A stretch of DNA of 19,227 nt from an uncultured Erysipelotrichaceae bacterium (GCA_902783345.1 CACZQI010000045.1:1-19227); one strand, 5' to 3'; positions 1 through 6,032 are shown, numbered from the stretch's first letter. The notes: generated by a model not told the origin, from the letters alone. Translations and numbers: made by a program.

Positions 1-614
1 CTTCTTTGTTTACCTCTTGTGTAAGGAACAATGCAATAAGTACAAAACTTATCACAACCATACATTATATTTACCCAAGCCGAAATTTTAGAATCCCTTT
101 TAAAACATTCTCCAAGTTCATAAACATCGCCTTCTTTAGAATATACTTCTATTTCTTGCTTATTATTTAAATTTTCTAAAATATTTGGTAAATCTTGCAT
201 ATTATGAGTACCAAAAACAATATCAATATAAGGATGCTTTTCCTTTATTTCATTTACAACTGATACTTCTTGAGCCATACATCCACATAAACCAATTATT
301 AAATCTTTTTTATCTTTTTTTAGATGTTTACATCTACCTAAAAAACCAAAAACTTTATCATGAGCATTTTCTCTTATCGCACAAGTATTTAAAATAATTA
401 AATTAGCCTCATTAAAAATTCCTGTTTCTTCATAACCAATATTTTCTAAAAGTGCTTTAATCTCTTCTGAATCATGAACATTCATCTGACAACCATATGT
501 TTTTAAATAAAACTTTTTGCCTAGAAATTTATTAGATTTTATAGGTTCTTCATATATATAATTAACAGATGATTTATTTCTTATTTTTGCATCTTGCATA
601 TTTGGTAAATGCAT
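1..614 (-). CDS. miaB: MiaB, tRNA-2-methylthio-N6-isopentenyladenosine synthase (5' part, cut by the left edge)
   Basis: This is a radical-SAM methylthiotransferase. The family adds a methylthio group to i6A37 in tRNAs that read U-starting codons, using two [4Fe-4S] clusters. I read 204 codons on the - strand from an ATG at 614 to the window edge. The N-terminal UPF0004 domain is clear: TYGCQMN near residue 40, NTCAIREN and GCMAQE supply its three cluster cysteines. The radical-SAM motif CDKFCTYC lies at the very edge, followed by IVPYTRGK. The C-terminal half, including the TRAM domain, is outside the window. An AGGTGG ribosome site precedes the ATG, and a TGATATAAT extended -10 lies at 637-645. 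The 47-residue SOS microprotein gene is immediately upstream on the same strand, so SOS read-through into miaB is possible. The identification is firm. Paralogues such as MtaB lack this exact run of motifs. Confidence 0.96.
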   Translation of the reverse strand, partial: MHLPNMQDAKIRNKSSVNYIYEEPIKSNKFLGKKFYLKTYGCQMNVHDSEEIKALLENIGYEETGIFNEANLIILNTCAIRENAHDKVFGFLGRCKHLKKDKKDLIIGLCGCMAQEVSVVNEIKEKHPYIDIVFGTHNMQDLPNILENLNNKQEIEVYSKEGDVYELGECFKRDSKISAWVNIMYGCDKFCTYCIVPYTRGKQR

Positions 615-636
615 AATTACCACCACCTAGAAAAAG

Positions 637-645
637 ATTATATCA
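637..645 (-). promoter_or_regulatory. Extended -10 promoter for miaB
   Basis: On the - strand the sequence TGATATAAT is an exact extended -10 element (TGn plus TATAAT), lying about 20 bases upstream of the miaB ATG. No good -35 is visible at 16-18 bp, which is usual for extended -10 promoters. The assignment rests on motif match and position only. Confidence 0.55.
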
Positions 646-677
646 TATATTACTCTTAACTAAAAGTTTTTTAATTA

Positions 678-821
678 CTAATACCTTTCATTTATATTAA
701 CTTTATTTAATGACATATTAACATCAATTTTTTTATTATGCATTGAAACAAGTCCTAGTATTATAATAAGGAGAATATAAAATAATAAAACCTCCTTATA
801 CTTTAATATTTTACCAAACAT
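678..821 (-). CDS. SOS-controlled 47-residue single-pass membrane microprotein, divergent from lexA (candidate YneA/SosA functional analogue)
   Basis: This 47-residue reading frame runs from an ATG at 821 to a TAG at 678. An AAGGAG ribosome site sits 8 bases upstream of the ATG. The protein begins MFGKILKYKEV, continues with a hydrophobic stretch at residues 11-26 (rich in L, I, F and Y), and ends in a polar, Asn-rich tail of about 20 residues. That is the layout of a small single-pass membrane protein. I do not recognise a family from sequence alone. The context is informative: a near-consensus promoter (TTGACG, 17 bp, TAAGAT) reads into it, and the spacer of that promoter is filled by a LexA box. 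In Bacillus, Listeria and Staphylococcus the gene divergent from lexA encodes an SOS-induced membrane division inhibitor (YneA or SosA). This one has no room for YneA's LysM domain. A role in division arrest is inferred from position, regulation and topology. Confidence 0.78.
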   Translation of the reverse strand: MFGKILKYKEVLLFYILLIIILGLVSMHNKKIDVNMSLNKVNINERY

Positions 822-846
822 ACTATCATCTCCTTACTACACATTC

Positions 847-875
847 ATCTTACCGCAAACAAACGTTCGCGTCAA
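847..875 (-). promoter_or_regulatory. SOS promoter of the microprotein gene
   Basis: Read on the - strand, the -35 TTGACG (875-870) and -10 TAAGAT (852-847) are separated by exactly 17 bp. The LexA box at 856-869 lies wholly inside the spacer, so bound LexA should block RNA polymerase directly. Confidence 0.75.
856..869. promoter_or_regulatory. LexA box 1 (strong)
   Basis: The + strand reads CAAACAAACGTTCG, which matches the Bacillus-type consensus CGAACRNRYGTTYC at 12 of 14 positions. It fills the spacer of the microprotein promoter and lies about 25 bp upstream of the lexA -35, so it is placed mainly to control the microprotein gene. Confidence 0.8.
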
Positions 876-883
876 TAAAAACA

Positions 884-897
884 TAAACAATTGTTTG
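884..897. promoter_or_regulatory. LexA box 2 (weaker) over the lexA -35
   Basis: The + strand reads TAAACAATTGTTTG and contains the perfect palindrome AAACAATTGTTT. It matches the Bacillus consensus at about 10 of 14 positions, fewer than box 1. It overlaps the first three bases of the lexA -35 hexamer, which suits autorepression. Confidence 0.6.
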
Positions 898-923
898 ACA
901 TTTTACACTTCATGTGTTAATAT
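895..923 (+). promoter_or_regulatory. lexA promoter
   Basis: A consensus -35 TTGACA (895-900), a 17-bp spacer and -10 TAATAT (918-923) preceded by TGT (extended -10) together form a very strong sigma-A promoter. Box 2 overlaps its -35. The lexA ribosome site AGGAGG follows at 930-935. Confidence 0.85.
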
Positions 924-941
924 TACTTTAGGAGGTATATT

Positions 942-1562
942 ATGAAAGATAGACTAACTAATAAACAAAAAGAAGTATTAACTTATGTCAAAAAATATAT
1001 AGCAAAACATGGATATCCACCTGCAGTAAGAGAAATATGTGATGGTTTAGGATTATCTAGTCCTGCTACTGTTCATACTCATTTAAAAGAATTAGAACGA
1101 AAAGGCGCGATAACTAAAACTAAAGCAAAATTTAGAACAATTGAAGTAAATGGCGTTAATGAATTTATGCCTAAAGATGAAGAACTTGTTAAAGTACCAT
1201 TACTTGGTAAAGTAACCGCAGGTAGTCCCATCGAAGCAATTGAAAATCCTAATGAATTCTTTTCTCTACCTGGTAATTTAATTCCTGCAAAAGAAACAAT
1301 CTTTACTTTAAAAGTATCTGGTGAGAGTATGATTAATGCTGGTATTTTAGATGGTGATATTATTATCGTTCAAAAACAAAAAGTTGCTCGTAATGGTGAA
1401 ATAGTAGTAGCAATGACTGATGAAAACGAAGTAACATTAAAAAGATTTTATAAAGAAAAAGATCATATTAGATTACAACCAGAAAATGATACTATGGATC
1501 CAATTATCTTGCCTAATTGTCAAATCCTTGGTAAAGCAATTGGTCTATATCGTAAAATATAA
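942..1562 (+). CDS. lexA: LexA, SOS-response transcriptional repressor and self-cleaving protease
   Basis: The protein is 206 residues, the normal length for LexA. Residues 1-70 form the winged-helix DNA-binding domain, with YPPAVREICDGLGLSS and TVHTHLKELERKG as the helix-turn-helix region. The C-terminal S24-type peptidase domain carries the scissile Ala93-Gly94 bond in VTAGSPIEA, the catalytic Ser129 in SGESM and the catalytic Lys167 in EVTLKRFY. All catalytic residues are intact, so RecA-stimulated autocleavage should work. A perfect AGGAGG site is 6 bases before the ATG. A LexA-box-like palindrome overlaps its own -35, which implies autoregulation, and a second box controls the divergent microprotein gene. 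The gene ends at a terminator shared with the convergent rhomboid gene. Confidence 0.98.
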   Translation: MKDRLTNKQKEVLTYVKKYIAKHGYPPAVREICDGLGLSSPATVHTHLKELERKGAITKTKAKFRTIEVNGVNEFMPKDEELVKVPLLGKVTAGSPIEAIENPNEFFSLPGNLIPAKETIFTLKVSGESMINAGILDGDIIIVQKQKVARNGEIVVAMTDENEVTLKRFYKEKDHIRLQPENDTMDPIILPNCQILGKAIGLYRKI

Positions 1563-1571
1563 CTTAACTTA

Positions 1572-1592
1572 AAAAAGCCCTTAAGGCTTTTT
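1572..1592. terminator. Bidirectional terminator between lexA and the rhomboid gene
   Basis: An 8-bp stem (AAAAAGCC with GGCTTTTT) and a 5-base loop has a T run on each strand, so it can stop both convergent transcripts. It overlaps the last bases of the rhomboid gene. Confidence 0.8.
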
Positions 1593-2718
1593 ATTTGGCA
1601 AAAAATACTAAATAGATTAAGAATCCTAAATAAATTGCAGATATAATGGTACCATTAAGAGTACTTGACTTTTCTTTTTTAGAGTTAACTCCTAAAGCCA
1701 TAGTCGAAAATATTCCCCCAATAAGTCCACCAATATGAGCGGCATTATTTATTCCACTTAAGGAAAAACCAATAAGTAAATTAACAACTATAACTGGAAG
1801 AATTTCTTTTAAAATAACACTACCAAAATATAAACGATAATGATAGCCAAAATATAATAAGGAACCAAATAAACCAAAGATAGCTCCACTTGCTCCTAAA
1901 CTATTAAATGTTCCCATACAAGAAAGAAGTGAACCAGTTATCCCGCTAAATAGATAAATAAAAGCAAACTTTTCCTTACCTAAAAATGTTTCTAACTGAT
2001 TACCAACAACATATAAAGCATACATATTTAAAAGTAAATGAATAACACTACCATGTAAAAACAAACTACTAACAAGTCTAAAATACTGTCCATTTTTTAC
2101 TAATATAGGGTCTAATATAAATCTATTTAATACTTCATTAGGATATAATAGTTCTAAAACAAACATAATAATATTTATCGCAATTAAAGCGTAAGTAATA
2201 ATTGGCTTTTTAGGTTTAAATATTTTTTCAAACTCTTCATTTTCTTTTTCATTTTTAATTGATATATCATTAGTTAAATCAATTAAAGTTTCAACTCCAT
2301 TATTACTAGCATTTAAAGTCATAGTCTTAAGTTTAGGAAATAATCCTCCAAGTCCATCATCTTTACGAACATCTTTTAAATTATCTATTTTATAATTTTC
2401 AACATTATTAAAATTACTAATTTTAACATCATCATTTAAATCTAATAAAATATTTAAAGTTTTTAAATTAAAAGAAAATGTTTTTTTACTAATTTGTTTA
2501 GTAACATTTTTTATTTTAAAATTATCATATTTTAACTGATCAATATTATGTATATAATTAGAATTAATTCGAATAACTTTATATGTAGCGCCTAAGTTTT
2601 CCAACCATATTTCATTTTTTACCCCATTTACAATTATCGGTTGATAATCTTCTTCAGTAATAAAATAGTGAACTAAGCGCATAATTATTTCATCTTTTTT
2701 ATTTAAAACTGGATTCAT
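1591..2718 (-). CDS. Rhomboid-family intramembrane serine protease (GluP/YqgP-like)
   Basis: I place the start at the ATG at 2718 because AAGGAG lies 6 bases upstream; this gives 375 residues. Extending upstream would add 41 residues without a ribosome site. Residues 1 to about 170 form a soluble, Asn-rich cytoplasmic domain. From about 172 a six-helix rhomboid core follows, then one further hydrophobic helix at the C terminus. The catalytic Ser277 is in GASGAIFG and the catalytic His328 is in NAAHIGGLIGG; HGSVIHLLLNMYAL matches the family's helix-2 region. The N-terminal extension plus seven helices resembles Bacillus GluP (YqgP), a rhomboid that has been linked to membrane-protein quality control. 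The true substrates cannot be read from the sequence. The gene is convergent with lexA and divergent from the TspO-like gene, with only 64 bases between the two start codons. Confidence 0.93.
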   Translation of the reverse strand: MNPVLNKKDEIIMRLVHYFITEEDYQPIIVNGVKNEIWLENLGATYKVIRINSNYIHNIDQLKYDNFKIKNVTKQISKKTFSFNLKTLNILLDLNDDVKISNFNNVENYKIDNLKDVRKDDGLGGLFPKLKTMTLNASNNGVETLIDLTNDISIKNEKENEEFEKIFKPKKPIITYALIAINIIMFVLELLYPNEVLNRFILDPILVKNGQYFRLVSSLFLHGSVIHLLLNMYALYVVGNQLETFLGKEKFAFIYLFSGITGSLLSCMGTFNSLGASGAIFGLFGSLLYFGYHYRLYFGSVILKEILPVIVVNLLIGFSLSGINNAAHIGGLIGGIFSTMALGVNSKKEKSSTLNGTIISAIYLGFLIYLVFFAK

Positions 2719-2782
2719 AAACTGCTCCTTTTTTTCATATATTATTTTATAACAAATAGGTTTTTTAGTAAAGAGGATGATT

Positions 2783-3232
2783 ATGTCAAGAAAAGTTATC
2801 GTTTTTGTTTTTTTATTTTGTTTATGGTTTATAGGCAGCATTATCGCACCATTTAATGTTGGCTTTTATAGTTCGATTACTATTCCTAAAATTGTGCCTA
2901 GTGTAAATGTTATAAGTCTTATCTGGTTTATAATTTATTTATTAAATACAACATCAATGTACTTTTTAATTAAAGATTATGATTTAAATGATGATTTTTA
3001 TTTTATTTTGATTTTAAATTATTTATTTTGCCAATTTTTTCCTTTATTTTTCTTCTTTTTTAATAATTTAGTCTTAGCAATGATTTGTAATATAGTTATT
3101 TCTGTTAGTTCTATCTTTTTAATAACCGAAACGAAAAAAATAAATACACATTTAGCATATTTATTTATTCCTCACTTTTTATGGAGTTTTTTCTTACTTA
3201 TTATATCAATTAGTATTTATCTTATAAACTAG
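2783..3232 (+). CDS. TspO/MBR family membrane protein (divergent)
   Basis: The protein has 149 residues from the ATG at 2783, chosen because AGAGG lies 6 bases upstream. It has five hydrophobic segments, the TspO fold count. Two regions support the family: FYSSITIPKIVPS followed by IWFIIYLLNTTSMYFL, matching the TspO loop-1/helix-2 pattern, and a C-terminal helix with IPHFLWSFF and a final IYLIN, matching the usual PYLLW...LN ending. Several of the tryptophans that line the porphyrin/cholesterol site in typical TspO proteins are replaced by Phe or Ile here. TspO proteins bind tetrapyrroles and have been tied to stress responses; whether this member binds haem is unknown. It overlaps the end of ylyB by 11 bases, tail to tail. 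Confidence 0.75.
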   Translation: MSRKVIVFVFLFCLWFIGSIIAPFNVGFYSSITIPKIVPSVNVISLIWFIIYLLNTTSMYFLIKDYDLNDDFYFILILNYLFCQFFPLFFFFFNNLVLAMICNIVISVSSIFLITETKKINTHLAYLFIPHFLWSFFLLIISISIYLIN

Positions 3233-4109
3233 TAAGGGTATCTAAAAATTCTTGAAATTCATTTGGGACAGGTACTTCAAAATGTAAATGTTCTTTTGTT
3301 AATGGATGGTCAAAATCAATTTTCCATGAATGAAGAAATTGACCAAAACTTGTGCATTTATGATTAGTATAAACTGGGTCATTATAAACAGGATAACCAA
3401 TATATTTCATATGCACTCTAATTTGATGAGTACGACCAGTTTCTAAAGATAAATTAATTAAAGTATAACCTTTATATCTTTTTAAAACTTTGAAATGGGT
3501 TACAGCTTCTTTCCCATTTTCTTTAGTTACGCACATTTTTTTACGATCTTGTTTATCTCTTCCGATAGGAGCATCAATAGTTGCTTTTTCACTATTAACT
3601 TCACCAATAACCAAAGCAAGATATTCTCTTTTAATAGTTTTATTTTTAAATCCTTCAGCTAGTAGTTCATGAGCCTTATTATTTTTAGCTACCACTATAA
3701 GACCACTTGTATCTTTATCAATGCGATGAACTATACCAGGCCTAAACTCTTCACCTTTATTACTTAAATTATCAGTATAACCCATCAAAGCATTTACTAA
3801 AGTGTGCTCATAATTGCCACTACCTGGATGCACGACCATACCTGATGGTTTATTAATAATCATTAAATCATTATCTTCATAAACAATATCTAATTTTATA
3901 TTTTCCGCTTTTATATCTATTTCTTGAACAAAACTTTCATCAATATTTATTAAATCATTATCTTTTAATATATAATTTGCTTTAATGCTATTTCCATTTA
4001 CTTTAATAAAACCACTTGTAATCATTTTTTGAATCGTACTTCTTGAATAATCAGTTTTTTCACTTAAATACTTATCAATTCGATTATTTTTTTCGCCTAA
4101 TACTTCCAT
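3222..4109 (-). CDS. ylyB: RluD-type pseudouridine synthase (YlyB)
   Basis: This RluA/RluD-family enzyme isomerises uridine to pseudouridine, most likely in 23S rRNA. I chose the second of two adjacent ATGs (4109) because AAGGAG lies 6 bases from it and only 3 from the first; this gives 295 residues. Residues 4-65 form an S4 RNA-binding domain (RIDKYLSEKT...IQKMITSGFIKVNG). The catalytic domain follows, with catalytic Asp131 in GIVHRIDKDTSGL, plus INKPSGMVVHPG and TGRTHQIRVHM. The gene overlaps the end of lspA by 26 bases, so translation is probably coupled. lspA followed by this gene is the order of lspA-ylyB in Bacillus, hence the symbol. The family is certain; the target uridines are not. 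Confidence 0.94.
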   Translation of the reverse strand: MEVLGEKNNRIDKYLSEKTDYSRSTIQKMITSGFIKVNGNSIKANYILKDNDLINIDESFVQEIDIKAENIKLDIVYEDNDLMIINKPSGMVVHPGSGNYEHTLVNALMGYTDNLSNKGEEFRPGIVHRIDKDTSGLIVVAKNNKAHELLAEGFKNKTIKREYLALVIGEVNSEKATIDAPIGRDKQDRKKMCVTKENGKEAVTHFKVLKRYKGYTLINLSLETGRTHQIRVHMKYIGYPVYNDPVYTNHKCTSFGQFLHSWKIDFDHPLTKEHLHFEVPVPNEFQEFLDTLTSL

Positions 4110-4557
4110 CATTTTCTCCTTTAATAATTGTTATAATTATTAATACTACCCCAATAAAAATACCTATATCAGCAATATTAAAGATGGGATAATCATAACC
4201 AAATATTTTAAAATCTAAAAAGTCTCTTACATAGCCAAATACTATTCTATCTATTAAATTTCCCATTAAGCCACCTAGTAAAAGACTAAAAGCAATTATA
4301 TTTTTAGTACTTTCTTTAAACTCTTTGATAAAAGAATTAATAAGATATAAAGCAGCAATACTAATTAGAATTAAAACTAATCTTTGACCAGCAAACATAC
4401 TCCATGCTGCTCCACTATTTTGCACATAAGTTATATTAAAAAAATTTTTAATAATTATAACTGGCTTATTAAGTGTTAAATTTACTTCACAAATAATCTT
4501 ACTAATTTGGTCTAGTAATAAAACTAATATACTTAAACATAAAATCTTCTTTTTCAT
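4084..4557 (-). CDS. lspA: LspA, lipoprotein signal peptidase (signal peptidase II)
   Basis: LspA is a four-helix membrane aspartyl protease that removes the signal peptide from prolipoproteins after Lgt has lipidated them. The 157-residue length is normal. Conserved boxes appear in order: DQISK (16-20), TYVQNSGAAW (43-52), GGLMGNLIDR (95-104) and FNIAD (126-130). The catalytic pair is Asp103 and Asp130. The start has only a weak purine-rich ribosome site, so translation may be coupled to ylmC, which ends 18 bases upstream. Its pathway partner lgt lies about 2 kb away on the same strand in a different operon. Confidence 0.97.
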   Translation of the reverse strand: MKKKILCLSILVLLLDQISKIICEVNLTLNKPVIIIKNFFNITYVQNSGAAWSMFAGQRLVLILISIAALYLINSFIKEFKESTKNIIAFSLLLGGLMGNLIDRIVFGYVRDFLDFKIFGYDYPIFNIADIGIFIGVVLIIITIIKGENDGSIRRKK

Positions 4558-4575
4558 AAGATAATTATATCTTTT

Positions 4576-4800
4576 TTAATTTAATTCGACAAGTATTACA
4601 TCAGTACCTATTCTTTTAATTTGACTAAAACTTACTCTCGTTTCCCCACCTGTTGTAAATCTTTTCATCATTTTAACCTCTCCGACTATTAAATTAGTAA
4701 TAAGACCAGTATCATTTACTTCAATATCAACTATTTTACCTATTTTAGTTCCATTTAGAACATTGACAATATCTTTTTGTTGTAAATCACTCATTAGCAT
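4576..4800 (-). CDS. ylmC: YlmC/YmxH-family PRC-barrel protein
   Basis: This 74-residue protein is a single PRC-barrel domain: a beta-rich pattern with DLQQKDIVNVLNGTKIGKI at the front, then GLITNLIVG and the ending IGTDVILVEL. The family is small, cytoplasmic and widespread in spore-forming Firmicutes. It is encoded next to sporulation genes, but its biochemical role is not established. AGGTGG lies 4 bases before the first ATG. A second ATG two codons in is also possible. It lies between sigG and lspA as part of a shortened Bacillus-like cluster. A TATAAT at 4816-4821 could give it sigma-A transcription independent of the forespore-specific sigG promoter. Confidence 0.85.
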   Translation of the reverse strand: MLMSDLQQKDIVNVLNGTKIGKIVDIEVNDTGLITNLIVGEVKMMKRFTTGGETRVSFSQIKRIGTDVILVELN

Positions 4801-4815
4801 AATACCACCTATAAA

Positions 4816-4821
4816 ATTATA
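4816..4821 (-). promoter_or_regulatory. Possible -10 element for ylmC-lspA-ylyB
   Basis: TATAAT on the - strand sits between the sigG stop and the ylmC start, with a spacing to the ylmC start that would give a leader of about 10-15 bases. There is no convincing -35. It would make sense because lspA is needed in vegetative cells while sigG is expected only in the forespore. Confidence 0.35.
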
Positions 4822-4830
4822 TGTAGATTT

Positions 4831-5604
4831 TTATTTCATAAACCTTTTTATGTTTTTAATCGCACTTTTTTCTATTCTTGACACTTGCGCTTGAGATACT
4901 CCTAAGTCATCAGCTATTTCCATTTGAGTTTTACCATAGATATATCTTGAATATAAAACATCGGCTTCTCTTTTACTAATTCTATTTAATGCATGTTTAA
5001 GGGCTAAACTATCATCTTTATCAGTCTTTTCACTTTTATCAGCAATTTGATCTACTAAATATATAGTATCTCCACCATCATTATATATTGGATCATATAA
5101 ACTCATAGGACTAACTAAACTTTCTAAAGATGATGCTAAATCAAACTCTGTTATATTTAAAGCATCACATATTTCTTTATGCGAAGGTTCACGACCCATT
5201 TTAGCAACATAATCATCACGATATTTTAATATTTGATAGGCATTATCTCTAATACTACGACTTATTCTAACGACACTTGAATCTCTAATAAATCTTTTAA
5301 CTTCTCCAAGTATTAAAGGAACAGCATAAGTAGAAAACTGCACATTATATTCTAAACTAAAATTATCAACTGCTTTAATTAAACCTACACAGCCTATTTG
5401 GAATAAATCATTCATATCATATTTACCATTATTATATTTATTTATAATACTTAAGACTAATTTTAAATTACCATTAATTATTTCATTTTTAGCATCTATA
5501 TTTCCTCTTTTATATTTTTTAAAAAGCTCAATTGTTTCTCTATTTTTTAAAACTTTTAAATTATTAGTATCTATACCAGGAATTTCAACTTTATACTTTG
5601 CCAC
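4831..5604 (-). CDS. sigG: SigG, forespore-specific RNA polymerase sigma factor (GTG start)
   Basis: This sigma-70-family factor directs late forespore genes during sporulation. The start is a GTG at 5604: AAAGGAG lies 6 bases upstream, and translation from it gives an N terminus of VAKYKVEIPGIDT, which aligns with the Bacillus SigG start. An upstream ATG at 5637 would add 11 unrelated residues and has no ribosome site. The 257-residue length is close to Bacillus SigG. Region 2 includes NGNLKLVLSIINKYNNGKYD, DLFQIGCVGLIKAVDNF and FSTYAVPLILGEVKRFIRD. Region 3 begins RISRSIRDNAY. A stretch with SLYDPIYNDGGDTIYLVDQI is typical of SigG/SigF, and region 4 ends KTQMEIADDLGVSQAQVSRIEK. SigF is the nearest alternative, but the N-terminal signature and the ylmC neighbour favour SigG. 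Confidence 0.93.
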   Translation of the reverse strand: MAKYKVEIPGIDTNNLKVLKNRETIELFKKYKRGNIDAKNEIINGNLKLVLSIINKYNNGKYDMNDLFQIGCVGLIKAVDNFSLEYNVQFSTYAVPLILGEVKRFIRDSSVVRISRSIRDNAYQILKYRDDYVAKMGREPSHKEICDALNITEFDLASSLESLVSPMSLYDPIYNDGGDTIYLVDQIADKSEKTDKDDSLALKHALNRISKREADVLYSRYIYGKTQMEIADDLGVSQAQVSRIEKSAIKNIKRFMK

Positions 5605-5624
5605 AAATAACTCCTTTCGTTTGA

Positions 5625-5655
5625 TATATTGAGGCAAATTATTCCTTTTTATTCA
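5625..5655 (-). promoter_or_regulatory. Weak candidate SigG/SigF-type promoter for sigG
   Basis: On the - strand TGAATA (5655-5650) matches the SigG-type -35, followed 18 bp later by CAATATA, a partial match (4 of 7) to CATACTA. The implied leader would be only about 15 bases. It fits the known self-activation of sigG, but in AT-rich DNA this could be chance. Confidence 0.3.
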
Positions 5656-5670
5656 TTTTTATCATAAATT

Positions 5671-5697
5671 AAAAACTACTAAGTTAATTCTTAGTAG
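5671..5697 (-). terminator. Rho-independent terminator after the hypervariable-domain gene
   Basis: A perfect 8-bp stem (CTACTAAG with CTTAGTAG), a 6-base loop and a following T run on the - strand end the transcript of the 107-residue protein gene, 10 bases past its stop codon. It also insulates sigG from that transcript. Confidence 0.8.
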
Positions 5698-5706
5698 CCT
5701 TATAAT

Positions 5707-6030
5707 TTAATTAATAATGTATGGGTTTGATGCTAAACCATTCCCACCTAGTATTGTGACCGCCCTCTTAAGAGAAACTGAGGGACGCACGCCAAGAGTA
5801 TCCGCCACATAGTAGTTGTCGAGGTAACCTGAAGCATCCACGTACCAAACGTCCGGCAAGCGGTCATACGCGTCGAAATTGAAAGGCGACAACAGCCAAT
5901 GATTCTCTCCAGTATATAAGTAAAATGTTGTATTGTTTGCGCTTCCATCTGATGCGTAATATCTTCCTCCAGCAAATGCTACTAACATAAATATTATTAA
6001 ACCTGTTAACACTATTATTTTCTTTTTCAT
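5707..6030 (-). CDS. Small exported protein with a hypervariable-type GVRP domain (possible DGR target)
   Basis: The ATG at 6030 follows an AGGTGA site; a GTG at 6042 is a less likely start. The product has 107 residues. Residues 1-21 form a signal peptide or membrane anchor (MKKKIIVLTGLIIFMLVAFA). A short linker leads into a domain at 36-107 containing LYTGENHWLLSP, an aromatic- and Asp-rich block, GVRPSVSLKRAV and the ending GNGLASNPYII. I recall this W-L-SP...GVRP...NPY(I/V)I pattern from large families of exported proteins in gut Firmicutes, where it usually closes a much longer protein. This copy is therefore unusually short and may be a minimal or truncated member. Codons for residues 48-82 are 22 of 35 G/C-ending, and that block is 53% G+C by hand count, quite unlike its neighbours. 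It is flanked by hairpins on both sides. No function can be assigned with confidence. Confidence 0.75.
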   Translation of the reverse strand: MKKKIIVLTGLIIFMLVAFAGGRYYASDGSANNTTFYLYTGENHWLLSPFNFDAYDRLPDVWYVDASGYLDNYYVADTLGVRPSVSLKRAVTILGGNGLASNPYIIN

Positions 6031-6032
6031 AT

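Noticed and set aside
185..397. A 70-codon open frame on the + strand.
   Set aside because: It lies wholly opposite the miaB coding sequence, has no ribosome site and no recognisable domain; it is an antisense shadow.
784..800. A second AAGGAGG ribosome site inside the microprotein gene.
   Set aside because: No start codon lies at a usable distance after it in any frame; it encodes Lys-Glu-Val of the microprotein. At most it could slow ribosomes.
5748..5975. A second 75-codon frame overlapping the variable-domain gene on the same strand.
   Set aside because: The frame used by the ATG at 6030 has the ribosome site, signal peptide and recognisable GVRP domain. The other frame stays open mainly because this block is GC-rich.
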